Source of the DNA: Myxococcales bacterium
Lineage (GTDB): Bacteria > Myxococcota > Polyangia > Polyangiales > Polyangiaceae
Direction of reading: 5' to 3'
Length of the DNA stretch: 19,800 bases
Assembly: GCA_003151595.1 (NCBI GenBank)
Contig: PLXW01000054.1
Span: 1 to 19,800 of the forward strand
The translations under genes and the position numbers were made by a program. The notes under the pieces are model-generated. The model saw only the letters and a list, made by a program, of their open reading frames with translations, did not search any database and was not told where the DNA came from. Position 1 is the stretch's first letter, and every line of letters begins with the position of its first letter. This document shows, piece by piece, positions 8,589 through 16,296 of this stretch.

Positions 8589-10108
8589 ACGCCCGACGCT
8601 TCGTGGCGCCCTTTTGCCTGGTGCTCGGCACGGCCTGCGCGTCCGCGCCGAAGCTCCCGCCGGCGCCGCGCGCTCCCGCGCCCGTGCCGTGGCCCGATCC
8701 GCTCACGAGCGACAGCCCGCCGCGCGTGACGGTCGACGCGCCGTTTCGCGATCACGTCCCCGAGCCGGGGCCGCCGGTCGTCTTTCATCCGCCGCACATC
8801 GAGTCGTTCGCGCTGAAATGCGGCGCGCGCGTCCTCTTCACCGAGCGTCACGAGCTTCCGCTGGTGAGCCTGCGCGTCGTCGCGCGATCGGGGGCGGGGG
8901 ACATGGGGCTGCGGCCGGGGGAAGCGGCGTTCCTGGGGGCGATGATCGAGCAGGGGACGGAGACGAAGAACGCGCTCGCGATCTCCGACGCGTTCCTGGC
9001 CATCGGCGCGCAGCACGCCACGTGGGTCGACTGGGACGCGGGGCAGATCACGATCGAGTCGCTGGTCTCGCAGATGGACGGCGCGATCGATCTCCTCGCC
9101 GATCTCGCCCAGCACGCGAGCTTCCCGCAGGAGGAGATCGATCGGCTGTCGGCGCGGTGGGTGGCGTCGATCCGCGCGTCGGTCTCCAGCGGGCCGGCCG
9201 AGGCGACGAACGCGGCGGCGGCGGCGATCTACGGGCGCGCGCATCCGTACGGCCACTCGCTGTACGGCAGGCCCGACGACGTGACGCACGCGACTCGCGA
9301 CGAGCTGCTGAAGGCGTGGAGACGCGCGTTCAATCCGGCGAACGTGACGATCGTCGTCGCGGGCGACGTGACGAAGGACGCGCTGGCCGCGAAGTTGAAC
9401 GCCGCCTTCGGATCGTGGGTCGTCCAAGAGAAGGCGTCGCACCCGGCGCTGCCGCCGCCCAAGCCGATCGCGGCGCGGTTGGTGGTCGTCGATCGCGCGG
9501 GGGCTCCGCAGTCGCAAGTGAGCATCGCCGAGCCGGGCGTCCCGTTCGCGGTGGCCGATCGCGACGCGATCTCGGTGATGAACGCGATCCTGGGCGGCAT
9601 GTTCTCCAGCCACGTGAACCTGAACCTGCGCGAGGCGCACGCGTACACGTACGACGCGCGCACCCACTTCGAGCTGCGGCGCGGGCCCGGACCGTTCACC
9701 GCGGGGGGAGCGATCGCGGCGAAGGACACCGGGGCGGCGATCGGCGAGGTGCTGCGCGAGATCGCAGCCATGCAGACCACGAACGTCTCGCCCGACGAGC
9801 TGGCCGACGCGAAGGAGCTCCTCGCGCTGGGGCTCCCGGCGCGCTTCGAGACGCTGGGCGACGCGACGGGCGCGATCGCGGACCTCGCGATCTACGATCT
9901 GCCGCTCGACGAGTACGCGACGCGCGCGGCGCGGCTGGCGGCGGTGACCGCGGCCGACGTGCGGAAGGCGGCCGAGGCGCACCTGCATCCGGCGAAGATG
10001 AAGGTCATCGTCGCCGGCGACTTGCGCGTGATCATGCCCACGTTGCAATCGCAGAAGCTGGGAGAGGCGGCGGTGCTCGACGGCTTCGGAGATCCGGTCG
10101 CGCGTTAG
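8585..10108 (+). CDS. M16 family peptidase-like protein lacking the zinc motif, predicted lipoprotein
   Basis: The 507-aa protein has the two-domain M16 fold but not the metal site. Where the active partner has HxxEH this one reads AFLGA (115-119), so His, Glu and His become Ala, Gly and Ala. It carries the complementary feature, an Arg/Tyr-type motif LREAHAYTYDAR with Arg349 and Tyr354/Tyr356, which in M16B pairs belongs to the non-catalytic subunit and contacts substrate. The N-terminus has a lipobox-like LGTAC with Cys18 (-3 Gly is atypical) and a long Pro/Ala-rich tether (about 20-48). A heterodimer with the product of 7119-8588, anchored to the membrane through this subunit, is the likely arrangement. 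It starts with GTG overlapping the upstream TGA. Confidence 0.9.
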   Translation: MNARRFVAPFCLVLGTACASAPKLPPAPRAPAPVPWPDPLTSDSPPRVTVDAPFRDHVPEPGPPVVFHPPHIESFALKCGARVLFTERHELPLVSLRVVARSGAGDMGLRPGEAAFLGAMIEQGTETKNALAISDAFLAIGAQHATWVDWDAGQITIESLVSQMDGAIDLLADLAQHASFPQEEIDRLSARWVASIRASVSSGPAEATNAAAAAIYGRAHPYGHSLYGRPDDVTHATRDELLKAWRRAFNPANVTIVVAGDVTKDALAAKLNAAFGSWVVQEKASHPALPPPKPIAARLVVVDRAGAPQSQVSIAEPGVPFAVADRDAISVMNAILGGMFSSHVNLNLREAHAYTYDARTHFELRRGPGPFTAGGAIAAKDTGAAIGEVLREIAAMQTTNVSPDELADAKELLALGLPARFETLGDATGAIADLAIYDLPLDEYATRAARLAAVTAADVRKAAEAHLHPAKMKVIVAGDLRVIMPTLQSQKLGEAAVLDGFGDPVAR

Positions 10109-10121
10109 CGTCCGCTGTGAC

Positions 10122-10127
10122 TACGAT
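10122..10127 (+). promoter_or_regulatory. -10-like TACGAT six bases upstream of the methyltransferase start
   Basis: TACGAT, six bases, then ATG 10134. The gap to the upstream M16 gene is only 25 bp, and no Shine-Dalgarno is present. It fits a leaderless start independent of the M16 operon. Confidence 0.5.
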
Positions 10128-10133
10128 GCGCGG

Positions 10134-10943
10134 ATGATTCTTCGCGCGTCGCTCTCGTCGCTCGCTCTCGTCGCGCTCGTCGCCTGCGGCGCTCCCACGC
10201 CGTTGCCGAGCACGCCCGCCCTCGCGCCTCCGAGCGCGGCGCCCGTGGCACCGACGAAGGAGAAGCTCGACTTCCGGCCGCTGCTCGCCGCGCCCGATCG
10301 CTCGCAGGAAGATCGCGCGCTCGACGAAGGGCGTCGTCCGGCCGAGATGTTCGCCTTCGCCGGCGTGCAGCCCGGGATGCGCGTCGCGGAGATCGGCGCG
10401 TGGAAGGGGTACACCGCCGAGCTGCTCGCCCGCGCCGTCGCGCCGAACGGAACGGTCTACGCCGAGGACCCGCCGGAGTTCGACAAGTACACGAAGGACA
10501 CGTGGGCCGAGCGCGCGAAGCGAGGGCCGTTCGCGCGCATCGTCAGGGTCGCGCGCCCGTACGACGATCCGCTTCCGCCCGAGACGGCGGGCACGCTCGA
10601 CGCCGTCTTCGTGATCCTTTTTTACCACGACATGGTCTGGCTCAAGGTCGACCGCGCCAAGATGAACGCGGCGATCTTCCGCGCGTTGAAGCCGGGTGGA
10701 ACGCTCGTCGTGGCCGATCACAGCGCGCGCCCGAACGAAGGGGTGACGGTGGCGAAGTCGCTGCATCGGATCGAAGAGAGCGTCGTGCGCGACGAGCTCA
10801 CGAAGGCGGGCTTCGTTCTTACCGCCGAGACCGATCTCCTTCGCCACCCTGAGGACACGCACGACTGGAGCGCGTCGGACGAAGCGCCGGCCGACAAGCG
10901 CGGCAAGAGCGATCGCTTCGTGCTCCGCTTCAAGCGGCCCTGA
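10134..10943 (+). CDS. class I SAM-dependent methyltransferase-like lipoprotein (COG4798 type)
   Basis: The 269-aa protein has a class I methyltransferase core. Motif I is VAEIGAWKGYTAE (84-96), where the usual GxGxG loop becomes GAWKG. The acidic strand-2 region is VYAEDP (108-113), FVILFYHDMVW (159-169) corresponds to motif IV, and RALKPGGTLVVADHSA (183-198) to the later core strands. The DHSAR and LHRIEESVVRDE stretches resemble the COG4798 'predicted methyltransferase' group; this is recognition by eye. The N-terminus is a lipoprotein signal with lipobox LVAC and Cys18, followed by a Pro/Ala tether to about residue 40. Export of a SAM-dependent enzyme is unexpected because SAM is cytoplasmic, so it may be a repurposed fold or inward-facing. 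Substrate is unknown. Confidence 0.82.
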   Translation: MILRASLSSLALVALVACGAPTPLPSTPALAPPSAAPVAPTKEKLDFRPLLAAPDRSQEDRALDEGRRPAEMFAFAGVQPGMRVAEIGAWKGYTAELLARAVAPNGTVYAEDPPEFDKYTKDTWAERAKRGPFARIVRVARPYDDPLPPETAGTLDAVFVILFYHDMVWLKVDRAKMNAAIFRALKPGGTLVVADHSARPNEGVTVAKSLHRIEESVVRDELTKAGFVLTAETDLLRHPEDTHDWSASDEAPADKRGKSDRFVLRFKRP

Positions 10944-10999
10944 GCGAGCGTCTTGCTCCCCTCGACAGACCTGAGCCAATCCCGCAGAGTCCCGTAGCC

Positions 11000-13963
11000 G
11001 TGCGCGCCGCGTCGCTCGTCCTGATCTCCACGATCGCCTCGTTCATGCTCGCGGGCGCGTGCAGCGCGGAGCATTTCCCGATCGAGTACGGCGGCGAGCC
11101 CGACGCCGGCGCGCCCATCGACAGCGGGTCGCTTCCACCGCTCGAGAGCGCTCCGCCGGCGATCCTGCAGCCGTCGGCGCGCCTCGACTCGGCGTCGTCA
11201 CCGGTGGTCTTCGATCGCGCGCGCGGCGGTGTCTGGACGGCGAACGGCGACGTCGGCTCGGTGAGCTACGCGGACATCGATGCCTGGAAGCTCGTTCAGG
11301 AGATCGCCGTCGGCACCGACGTCCGCAGCGTCGCGCTCAGCCCCGACGGTCACTGGCTCGCGGCGGTCGATCGCGGCCGCGCCTCGGTCGCGCTCATCGA
11401 CGCCGACGCGCGCGCGCTCGTTCGGACGATCCCGATCGGTGCTCACCCGCGCGCCGCGGTGTGGGACTCGGCGAACCCGCGCTGGCTCTACGTCGCGGTG
11501 GAAGACGACGACGCCGTGGCCGTCATCGATCGCACGCTCGGCGTTCTCTCCACCACGATCCCGGTCGGGCGGCTCGCTTCGGGCGTCGCCGTGTCGCGCA
11601 AGCGTCGCGAGCTCTACGTCACCCACCGCATCGACGGGAAGGTCACGATCGTCCCGCTCACCGACGACGCCGACGCCGGGCCACCGCCGATCGTCGAAGC
11701 GGGCGAGGGGGGCGAGGCGATCGATGACGCAAGCGGCGACGACAGCGGCTTCACTCCGCTGGCCTCACCGGATGACGTACCGCTCGCGTTCGAGATGGGC
11801 GACGGCACGCCGACGACGCCGCACGGGACGCCGTTCGGGCTCGAGTCGCTGGCGTGGAGCGCCGACGGCGACGTCGCGTGGATCCCGCACGAGCTCCTGG
11901 CGTCGACGCACCCGTTTCAATTTCAGACGACGCTCTTTCCGACGGTGAGCGTCGTCGACCTCGCGCGGCGCGCCGAGGTGCAGACCGATCCCGCCGATCC
12001 CAACGGCGTCATCGCCGGTCGCAAGAACCTCTTCGCGGCCATCACGCTCTTCGACGCCACGAACAACGAGATCGTCCTCTCGCAGCCGTGCGCCGCGGCG
12101 TTTCATCCGAACGGCGTGACGGCGTACGTGCTCGCCTGCGCCAGCGAGGACCTCCTCACGTTCGACACCACGCAAGGGATCGCGATCGACGTGCTGCGCG
12201 GTCTGCCGGGCGATCACCCCATCGGCCTCGCGCTCGACACGGCCGGCGCGCGCGCGTTCGTCCTCGACGACGAGTCGCAAGATCCGGCGTCGCCCGGAGC
12301 GGCACTTCACTCGAAGTCGCTCCACGTGATCGATCTCGGCGGCGGGAGCGTCCTCGCGCACGCGAAGGTCATCGGTACGCCGATCACGCTCGTGGCCAAG
12401 GATCCGGTCGCCCCCGATCTGCGCGCCGGCCTGCGCCTCTTCTTCCGCGCGAGCTCCGCCAAGGGGACGCTGGCGACGACGGGGAACGACTGGATGTCGT
12501 GCGGCGGGTGCCACCTCGACGGGTTCGTGTCGACCAACGAAGCGTTCTTCGAAGACCTGAAGAGCGGCGTCGACGTCATGGTCGACGCGCGCATCGGGCA
12601 CACCGGGTTGAAGGACTTCTTCTCGACCGCGCCGCCGGCGAACGCTCCGGACGATCCGCCGTTCGATCCGCACGACGTGCTGGTGGCGTTCACCGAGATG
12701 GGGGGCCTCGCGCCCGATCGCACGGGGGCGGAGCGTGCAGGCGCGATCGACCCCTCGGCGCCGACGAGCGACGCGACGACGCTGGCCACGCAGATCGCGA
12801 CCGTCATCGCGCGCGATCTCCCGCTGGGGCCCACATGGCTCCTCCCCGGGACCGGCAAGCCCGACCCGACGTACGACGGCGCGTGGTGCGGCACCTGCCA
12901 CGCGAAGGAGCTCGCGGCGTGGCAGAAGAGCGTGCACGCGCACGCCGGCGTCGACCCGATGGTTCACTTCTGCGCGGGCATCGAGTCGACGACGAACGGC
13001 GCGCAGTACCCGCGGCTCTGCGCCGGCTGCCACGATCCGGTGAGCGCGCGCCTCGGCGACACGACGCTCTCCAGCGGCCGCGGCGTCACGTGCCTCGGCT
13101 GCCACGACGGCTCGCGATTGATTCGCGCCGGAGGGAACGCCGACCTCGAAGTGTCGACCAGCGACTGGACGCAAGACCACGCCGCGCGCGCCGCGGCGAC
13201 GCTCCCCACGCTGCGCGATCCGAAGTTCTGCGGGACGTGCCACGAGCAGTTCGTCCCGGGCGTCGGCATCGAAGCGATCGACACGCTGCACGAGTACGAA
13301 GGGAGCTCGTTCGCAGGGGCGGACGACGCCGGAGCAACGAGCGCGGTGGTGCGGTGCGTCGACTGCCACGCGCCCAAGGACTCCACCGGCGTCGCCGATC
13401 ACGCGATGGTCGGCGGCAACGTCTACGTCGCGACCGAGATCACGAAGGACCCGACGATGGTCGCGGCCGAGCAGGCGAACCTCTCGCTCGCGCTCGATCT
13501 CGCCGCGTCGCGTACCGGCAATGCCGTCACCGTCACCGTGAAGAACCACGCGGCCGGTCATGCGTTCCCGACCGGCGTCACCGACATCCGAGAGCCGTGG
13601 GTCGAGCTGCAAGCAGTCGACGCGCAGCAGAACGTCGTCGCGCATTACGGAGGCCCCGCGCCCGACGGGACCATCCCGCCCGAGGCCGCGCGCTTCGGTA
13701 TGGACATCGCGAAGGCGGACGGCGGGCTCCTGTACCTGCACGAGCTGTCGCAGACGACGCGGATTCCGTTCGCGCGCTTCGTCCCGCCGCGCGGATCGGC
13801 CGATGTGATCCTCACCGCGCCGACCTCGCTTCCATCACCGGCGGTGGAGCTCGACGCGGTGCTCTACTATCGGAACGTGCGCACGACGTACTACCGAGCT
13901 GCGACGGGCGACGCCGGCGCGACGGCGCCCACGGTCGAAGTCTCGCGCGTGAAGGTGCAATGA
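11000..13963 (+). CDS. beta-propeller multihaem c-type cytochrome lipoprotein
   Basis: The 987-aa protein starts at a GTG and has a lipobox-like LAGAC with Cys21. Residues about 60-440 form YVTN/YncE-like propeller blades (for example VALSPDGHWLAAVDRG and RELYVTHRIDGKVTIVPL), interrupted by an Asp/Gly-rich insert near 225-270. Six CxxCH haem c motifs follow at cysteines 501, 630, 674, 698, 744 and 786. The first is isolated in a region resembling single-haem domains fused to propellers; the other five cluster in a multihaem module where CGTCHAKELAAWQKSVHAH resembles cytochrome c554-like proteins. A C-terminal beta domain carries GHAFPTG (His854), a possible distal haem ligand. It likely transfers electrons in the envelope; the redox partner is unknown. 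The moxR-type gene starts one base after its stop. Confidence 0.88.
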   Translation: MRAASLVLISTIASFMLAGACSAEHFPIEYGGEPDAGAPIDSGSLPPLESAPPAILQPSARLDSASSPVVFDRARGGVWTANGDVGSVSYADIDAWKLVQEIAVGTDVRSVALSPDGHWLAAVDRGRASVALIDADARALVRTIPIGAHPRAAVWDSANPRWLYVAVEDDDAVAVIDRTLGVLSTTIPVGRLASGVAVSRKRRELYVTHRIDGKVTIVPLTDDADAGPPPIVEAGEGGEAIDDASGDDSGFTPLASPDDVPLAFEMGDGTPTTPHGTPFGLESLAWSADGDVAWIPHELLASTHPFQFQTTLFPTVSVVDLARRAEVQTDPADPNGVIAGRKNLFAAITLFDATNNEIVLSQPCAAAFHPNGVTAYVLACASEDLLTFDTTQGIAIDVLRGLPGDHPIGLALDTAGARAFVLDDESQDPASPGAALHSKSLHVIDLGGGSVLAHAKVIGTPITLVAKDPVAPDLRAGLRLFFRASSAKGTLATTGNDWMSCGGCHLDGFVSTNEAFFEDLKSGVDVMVDARIGHTGLKDFFSTAPPANAPDDPPFDPHDVLVAFTEMGGLAPDRTGAERAGAIDPSAPTSDATTLATQIATVIARDLPLGPTWLLPGTGKPDPTYDGAWCGTCHAKELAAWQKSVHAHAGVDPMVHFCAGIESTTNGAQYPRLCAGCHDPVSARLGDTTLSSGRGVTCLGCHDGSRLIRAGGNADLEVSTSDWTQDHAARAAATLPTLRDPKFCGTCHEQFVPGVGIEAIDTLHEYEGSSFAGADDAGATSAVVRCVDCHAPKDSTGVADHAMVGGNVYVATEITKDPTMVAAEQANLSLALDLAASRTGNAVTVTVKNHAAGHAFPTGVTDIREPWVELQAVDAQQNVVAHYGGPAPDGTIPPEAARFGMDIAKADGGLLYLHELSQTTRIPFARFVPPRGSADVILTAPTSLPSPAVELDAVLYYRNVRTTYYRAATGDAGATAPTVEVSRVKVQ
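13951..13955 (+). promoter_or_regulatory. Shine-Dalgarno of the MoxR-type gene
   Basis: GAAGG lies nine bases before ATG 13965, inside the end of the cytochrome gene. It favours this start over the in-frame ATG at 14025. Confidence 0.5.
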
Positions 13964-13964
13964 G

Positions 13965-15188
13965 ATGCGCGTGATACCGTCGTCGGTCCAAGTGGCGAAC
14001 GCCAAGCTCGAGCCAAGACCAGGGATGGAGGGCCCGCTGCCGCCGCGCCTCGCGGAGATCGCGCGCGTCCTGTCCGATCGGTTCCTGGGCAAGGACGAGG
14101 TCATTCGCCTCCTGCTGATCGCCATCATCGCCGGCGAGCACGCGGTCATCGTCGGCCCGCCCGGCACGGCGAAGAGCGCGCTCGTGCGGACGTTCGCGCG
14201 GCTCATCGACGCGCAGTACTTCGAGTACCTCCTCACGCGCTTCACCGAGCCGAACGAGATCTTCGGACCGGTCGACATCGCGGCGTTCCGCGAAGGGCGC
14301 TACGAGCGGCGCATCGAAGGGATGCTGCCGACCGCCGAGGTGGTGTTCCTCGACGAGGTGTTCAAGAGCAACTCGGCGATCCTGAACGCGCTCCTCACGC
14401 TCCTCAACGAGCGTCGCTACACGAGCGGCGGCAGGGTCATCACCTGCCCGCTGCTCTCGTGCTTCGGCGCGTCGAACGAGGTCCCCACCGACGAGACGCT
14501 CGCGGCGATCTTCGATCGCTTCCTCCTCCGCATTCGGAGCGAGAACCTCGACGCCTACCACTTCCAGGATCTGCTCCAGGCGGGTATGGCCAACGAGGTC
14601 CAGGCGCTCGCGCAGGAGCAACCGACACCGCTCGCCTCGGCGCGTGAAGTGGCCGAGCTGCATCGCGCGTTCTCGCAGCGGATGCGGTTCAACGACGACT
14701 TCCTGGCGACGTACAAGGGGCTCGTCTTCCAGATTCGCGCCGAGGGGGTGAGCCTCAGTGACCGCCGCGTGGTGAAGCTCCTGAAGCTCTTCGCCGCCAG
14801 CGCGTACCTCGATGGGCGCGCCGAGGCCGATGCCGGCGACTTCTTCGTGCTGAAGCACATCTGGAACAACGAAGACCAGGCCGCGATCCTGGAGTCGATC
14901 GTGTCGCCGCTTCTCGAAGCGCACTTCCGCGAGCACCCGCAGGCGCGGCGCGTGGGGGCGGTGGGCGTGGGGCTCGAGGCGCTGGCGGCGGAGATCGATC
15001 GCGTGCGTCAGGTGCTCACCGGGAGCGGCGGGCTCAGCGACGTGCAGCTGTTCAGTCAGTTGAAGGCGCTGAACGAGATCAAGGCGGCGCTCGGCGCGTC
15101 GCCCGATCCGCGCGCGCCCGATCTCGCCAAGCGCGTCGATGCGCTCCTCGAAGCGGCGTTCCGTAGCGGGCGCTTCGCGCAGCTCTGA
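13965..15188 (+). CDS. MoxR-family AAA+ ATPase, RavA-like
   Basis: The 407-aa protein is a cytoplasmic AAA+ ATPase. Walker A is GPPGTAKS (64-71), the MoxR-type TRFTEPNEIFGPVD segment is at 91-104, Walker B is VVFLDE (126-131), sensor 1 is Asn171 in GASNEVP, and IFDRFLLRI (182-190) carries an arginine-finger candidate. A helical lid and C-terminal extension (about 200-400) follow. The wording of these motifs is closest to the RavA branch of MoxR. MoxR ATPases act as chaperones, often in cofactor insertion or complex maturation, usually with a VWA-domain partner encoded nearby (ViaA for RavA); no such partner lies in the window. The gene begins one base after the multihaem cytochrome and ends two bases before tsaB, so the three are likely co-transcribed. 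Confidence 0.88.
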   Translation: MRVIPSSVQVANAKLEPRPGMEGPLPPRLAEIARVLSDRFLGKDEVIRLLLIAIIAGEHAVIVGPPGTAKSALVRTFARLIDAQYFEYLLTRFTEPNEIFGPVDIAAFREGRYERRIEGMLPTAEVVFLDEVFKSNSAILNALLTLLNERRYTSGGRVITCPLLSCFGASNEVPTDETLAAIFDRFLLRIRSENLDAYHFQDLLQAGMANEVQALAQEQPTPLASAREVAELHRAFSQRMRFNDDFLATYKGLVFQIRAEGVSLSDRRVVKLLKLFAASAYLDGRAEADAGDFFVLKHIWNNEDQAAILESIVSPLLEAHFREHPQARRVGAVGVGLEALAAEIDRVRQVLTGSGGLSDVQLFSQLKALNEIKAALGASPDPRAPDLAKRVDALLEAAFRSGRFAQL

Positions 15189-15190
15189 GC

Positions 15191-15874
15191 ATGAGCACGA
15201 CGGGAAGGCTCGCGGCCATCGACACGGCGACCGCGCTCGGGTCGATCGCGCTCTTCGAGGACGGCGCGCTCGTGGCGGAGGACTCGCAGCGCGTATCGAA
15301 CGCGCACGGCGAGTCGCTCCTGCCGATGATCGACGCGCTCTTCGCGCGCGCCGGGTGGAAGCCGAAGGACGTCGCGCGTTGGGCGGTGGGCGTGGGGCCC
15401 GGCTCGTTCACGGGCGTGCGCATCGGCGTGGCCACGGCGAAGGGGATCGCGATCGCGACGGGAGCCGAGCTCGTCGGCGTGACGTCACTCGACGCGGTGG
15501 CGTACGGCGTGGAGGCGCGCGACGACGAGGCGATCGTGAGCGTGCTCGACGCGATGAAAGGGGAGGTCTACGTGCAGGCGCGCGTCGGCGGCGTGCTCGT
15601 GACCGCGCCGATCAACGTGGGCCTCGCGCACGTGACTTCGCTGCTGGCGAGCGTCGCGTGCGCACGGATGATCCTCGTGGGCGAAGCGGGAGGCGCGTTC
15701 GATGCGGCATCGCTCCCGTTCCCCACGACCCGCCTCCACGAACCGCCGCACGACGTCCCGCGCGCGTCGAGCGTCGGACGCATCGCGATGACGCGCGGTC
15801 CGGACGATCCGGACGCGGTCGAGCCTCTCTACGTTCGCGCCCCGGATATCACCAAGCCAAAACTCGCCCCATAG
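15191..15874 (+). CDS. tsaB: TsaB, tRNA t6A37 biosynthesis scaffold
   Basis: The 227-aa product matches TsaB (YeaZ). It opens with the ASKHA-type AIDTATALGSIAL (9-21), has the HGESLLPMID segment (39-48) and the hallmark VGVGPGSFTGVRIGVATAKG (66-85). TsaB is the non-catalytic partner that binds TsaD and TsaE to make N6-threonylcarbamoyladenosine at position 37 of tRNAs reading ANN codons. Length is normal for the family. The ATG is two bases after the stop of the MoxR-type gene, so it is probably translated from the same mRNA; no strong Shine-Dalgarno is visible. TsaD and TsaE are not in the window. The gene converges with a small lipoprotein gene. Confidence 0.93.
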   Translation: MSTTGRLAAIDTATALGSIALFEDGALVAEDSQRVSNAHGESLLPMIDALFARAGWKPKDVARWAVGVGPGSFTGVRIGVATAKGIAIATGAELVGVTSLDAVAYGVEARDDEAIVSVLDAMKGEVYVQARVGGVLVTAPINVGLAHVTSLLASVACARMILVGEAGGAFDAASLPFPTTRLHEPPHDVPRASSVGRIAMTRGPDDPDAVEPLYVRAPDITKPKLAP

Positions 15875-15913
15875 TCGGCCGATAGCTTCGCGCTGCCGGC
15901 GTCGTCTCGTTGC

Positions 15914-15931
15914 GGCGTACAGTCGTACGCC
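15914..15931. terminator. hairpin between convergent genes, possible terminator
   Basis: GGCGTAC and GTACGCC form a perfect 7-bp stem with a four-base loop (AGTC), 40 nt past the tsaB stop and in the gap with the convergent lipoprotein gene. There is no T-run on either strand, so intrinsic termination is uncertain. Confidence 0.35.
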
Positions 15932-15993
15932 TCACTCGCCTCCTTGGCATCGCTCGCTCTCGACCGACTCTGGGACGAGTTTTCCGCGGGACT

Positions 15994-16227
15994 TCAGCCG
16001 CCGTCTTTCTTCTCGAGCTTCGCGCGCATCGAGGGGGGGAGCGGAGCGGCCGGCGGCGGGTTCGCCATCGAGGCGGGCGCCGTCGTCGTCGTCGTCGTCG
16101 TCGTCACCGGCGGGGGAGGGGGCGGCGGATGGGCCATGTTGTTCCCCATCGAGCACTCGCAGCCTGCGAACGCGATCGCCGCCGCGATGGCGCCGATTCC
16201 CGTGATTCCTTTTGCTGAGATACGCAT
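15994..16227 (-). CDS. small Pro/Thr-rich lipoprotein
   Basis: The 77-aa product starts with a clear type II signal peptide (Arg2 and Lys6, hydrophobic 8-20, lipobox FAGC, lipidated Cys23). The mature part is mostly low complexity: seven consecutive prolines (34-40), then Val and eight consecutive threonines (42-49), then Ala/Pro-rich sequence ending in a charged tail (LEKKDGG). It has no recognisable domain and probably acts as a flexible tether or envelope spacer. It is judged a real gene despite overlapping frames on the other strand because of an excellent Shine-Dalgarno (AAGGGAGGA, 16243-16235) and the correct lipobox. It lies 69 bp downstream of the lipoprotein gene ending at 16297, on the same strand. 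Confidence 0.75.
   Translation of the reverse strand: MRISAKGITGIGAIAAAIAFAGCECSMGNNMAHPPPPPPPVTTTTTTTTAPASMANPPPAAPLPPSMRAKLEKKDGG
16081..16104. repeat. trinucleotide repeat (CGT)8 / (ACG)8
   Basis: Eight perfect tandem CGT units on the plus strand encode the threonine run of the small minus-strand lipoprotein. The unit is in frame, so gains or losses would change only the run length. Confidence 0.9.
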
Positions 16228-16234
16228 GCGCGAG

Positions 16235-16243
16235 TCCTCCCTT
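16235..16243 (-). promoter_or_regulatory. strong Shine-Dalgarno of the small lipoprotein
   Basis: AAGGGAGGA on the minus strand, with GGAGG eight bases before ATG 16227. It is the best ribosome-binding site in the window and decides strand and start for this gene. Confidence 0.75.
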
Positions 16244-16257
16244 GGTCGTCCTGGCGA

Positions 16258-16277
16258 CGTGAGCGCGAAGCCTCACG
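16258..16277. terminator. weak hairpin between two co-oriented lipoprotein genes
   Basis: CGTGAG and CTCACG form a 6-bp stem with an 8-nt loop, about 20 nt past the stop of the gene ending at 16297. No T-run follows on the minus strand. It may attenuate readthrough into the small lipoprotein gene, or mean nothing. Confidence 0.25.
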
Positions 16278-16296
16278 CTTACCGTTGGACGTGGCT

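Noticed and set aside
11765..13741. 658-codon frame antisense to the cytochrome
   Set aside because: No recognisable domain, and the plus strand shows six haem motifs in one frame.
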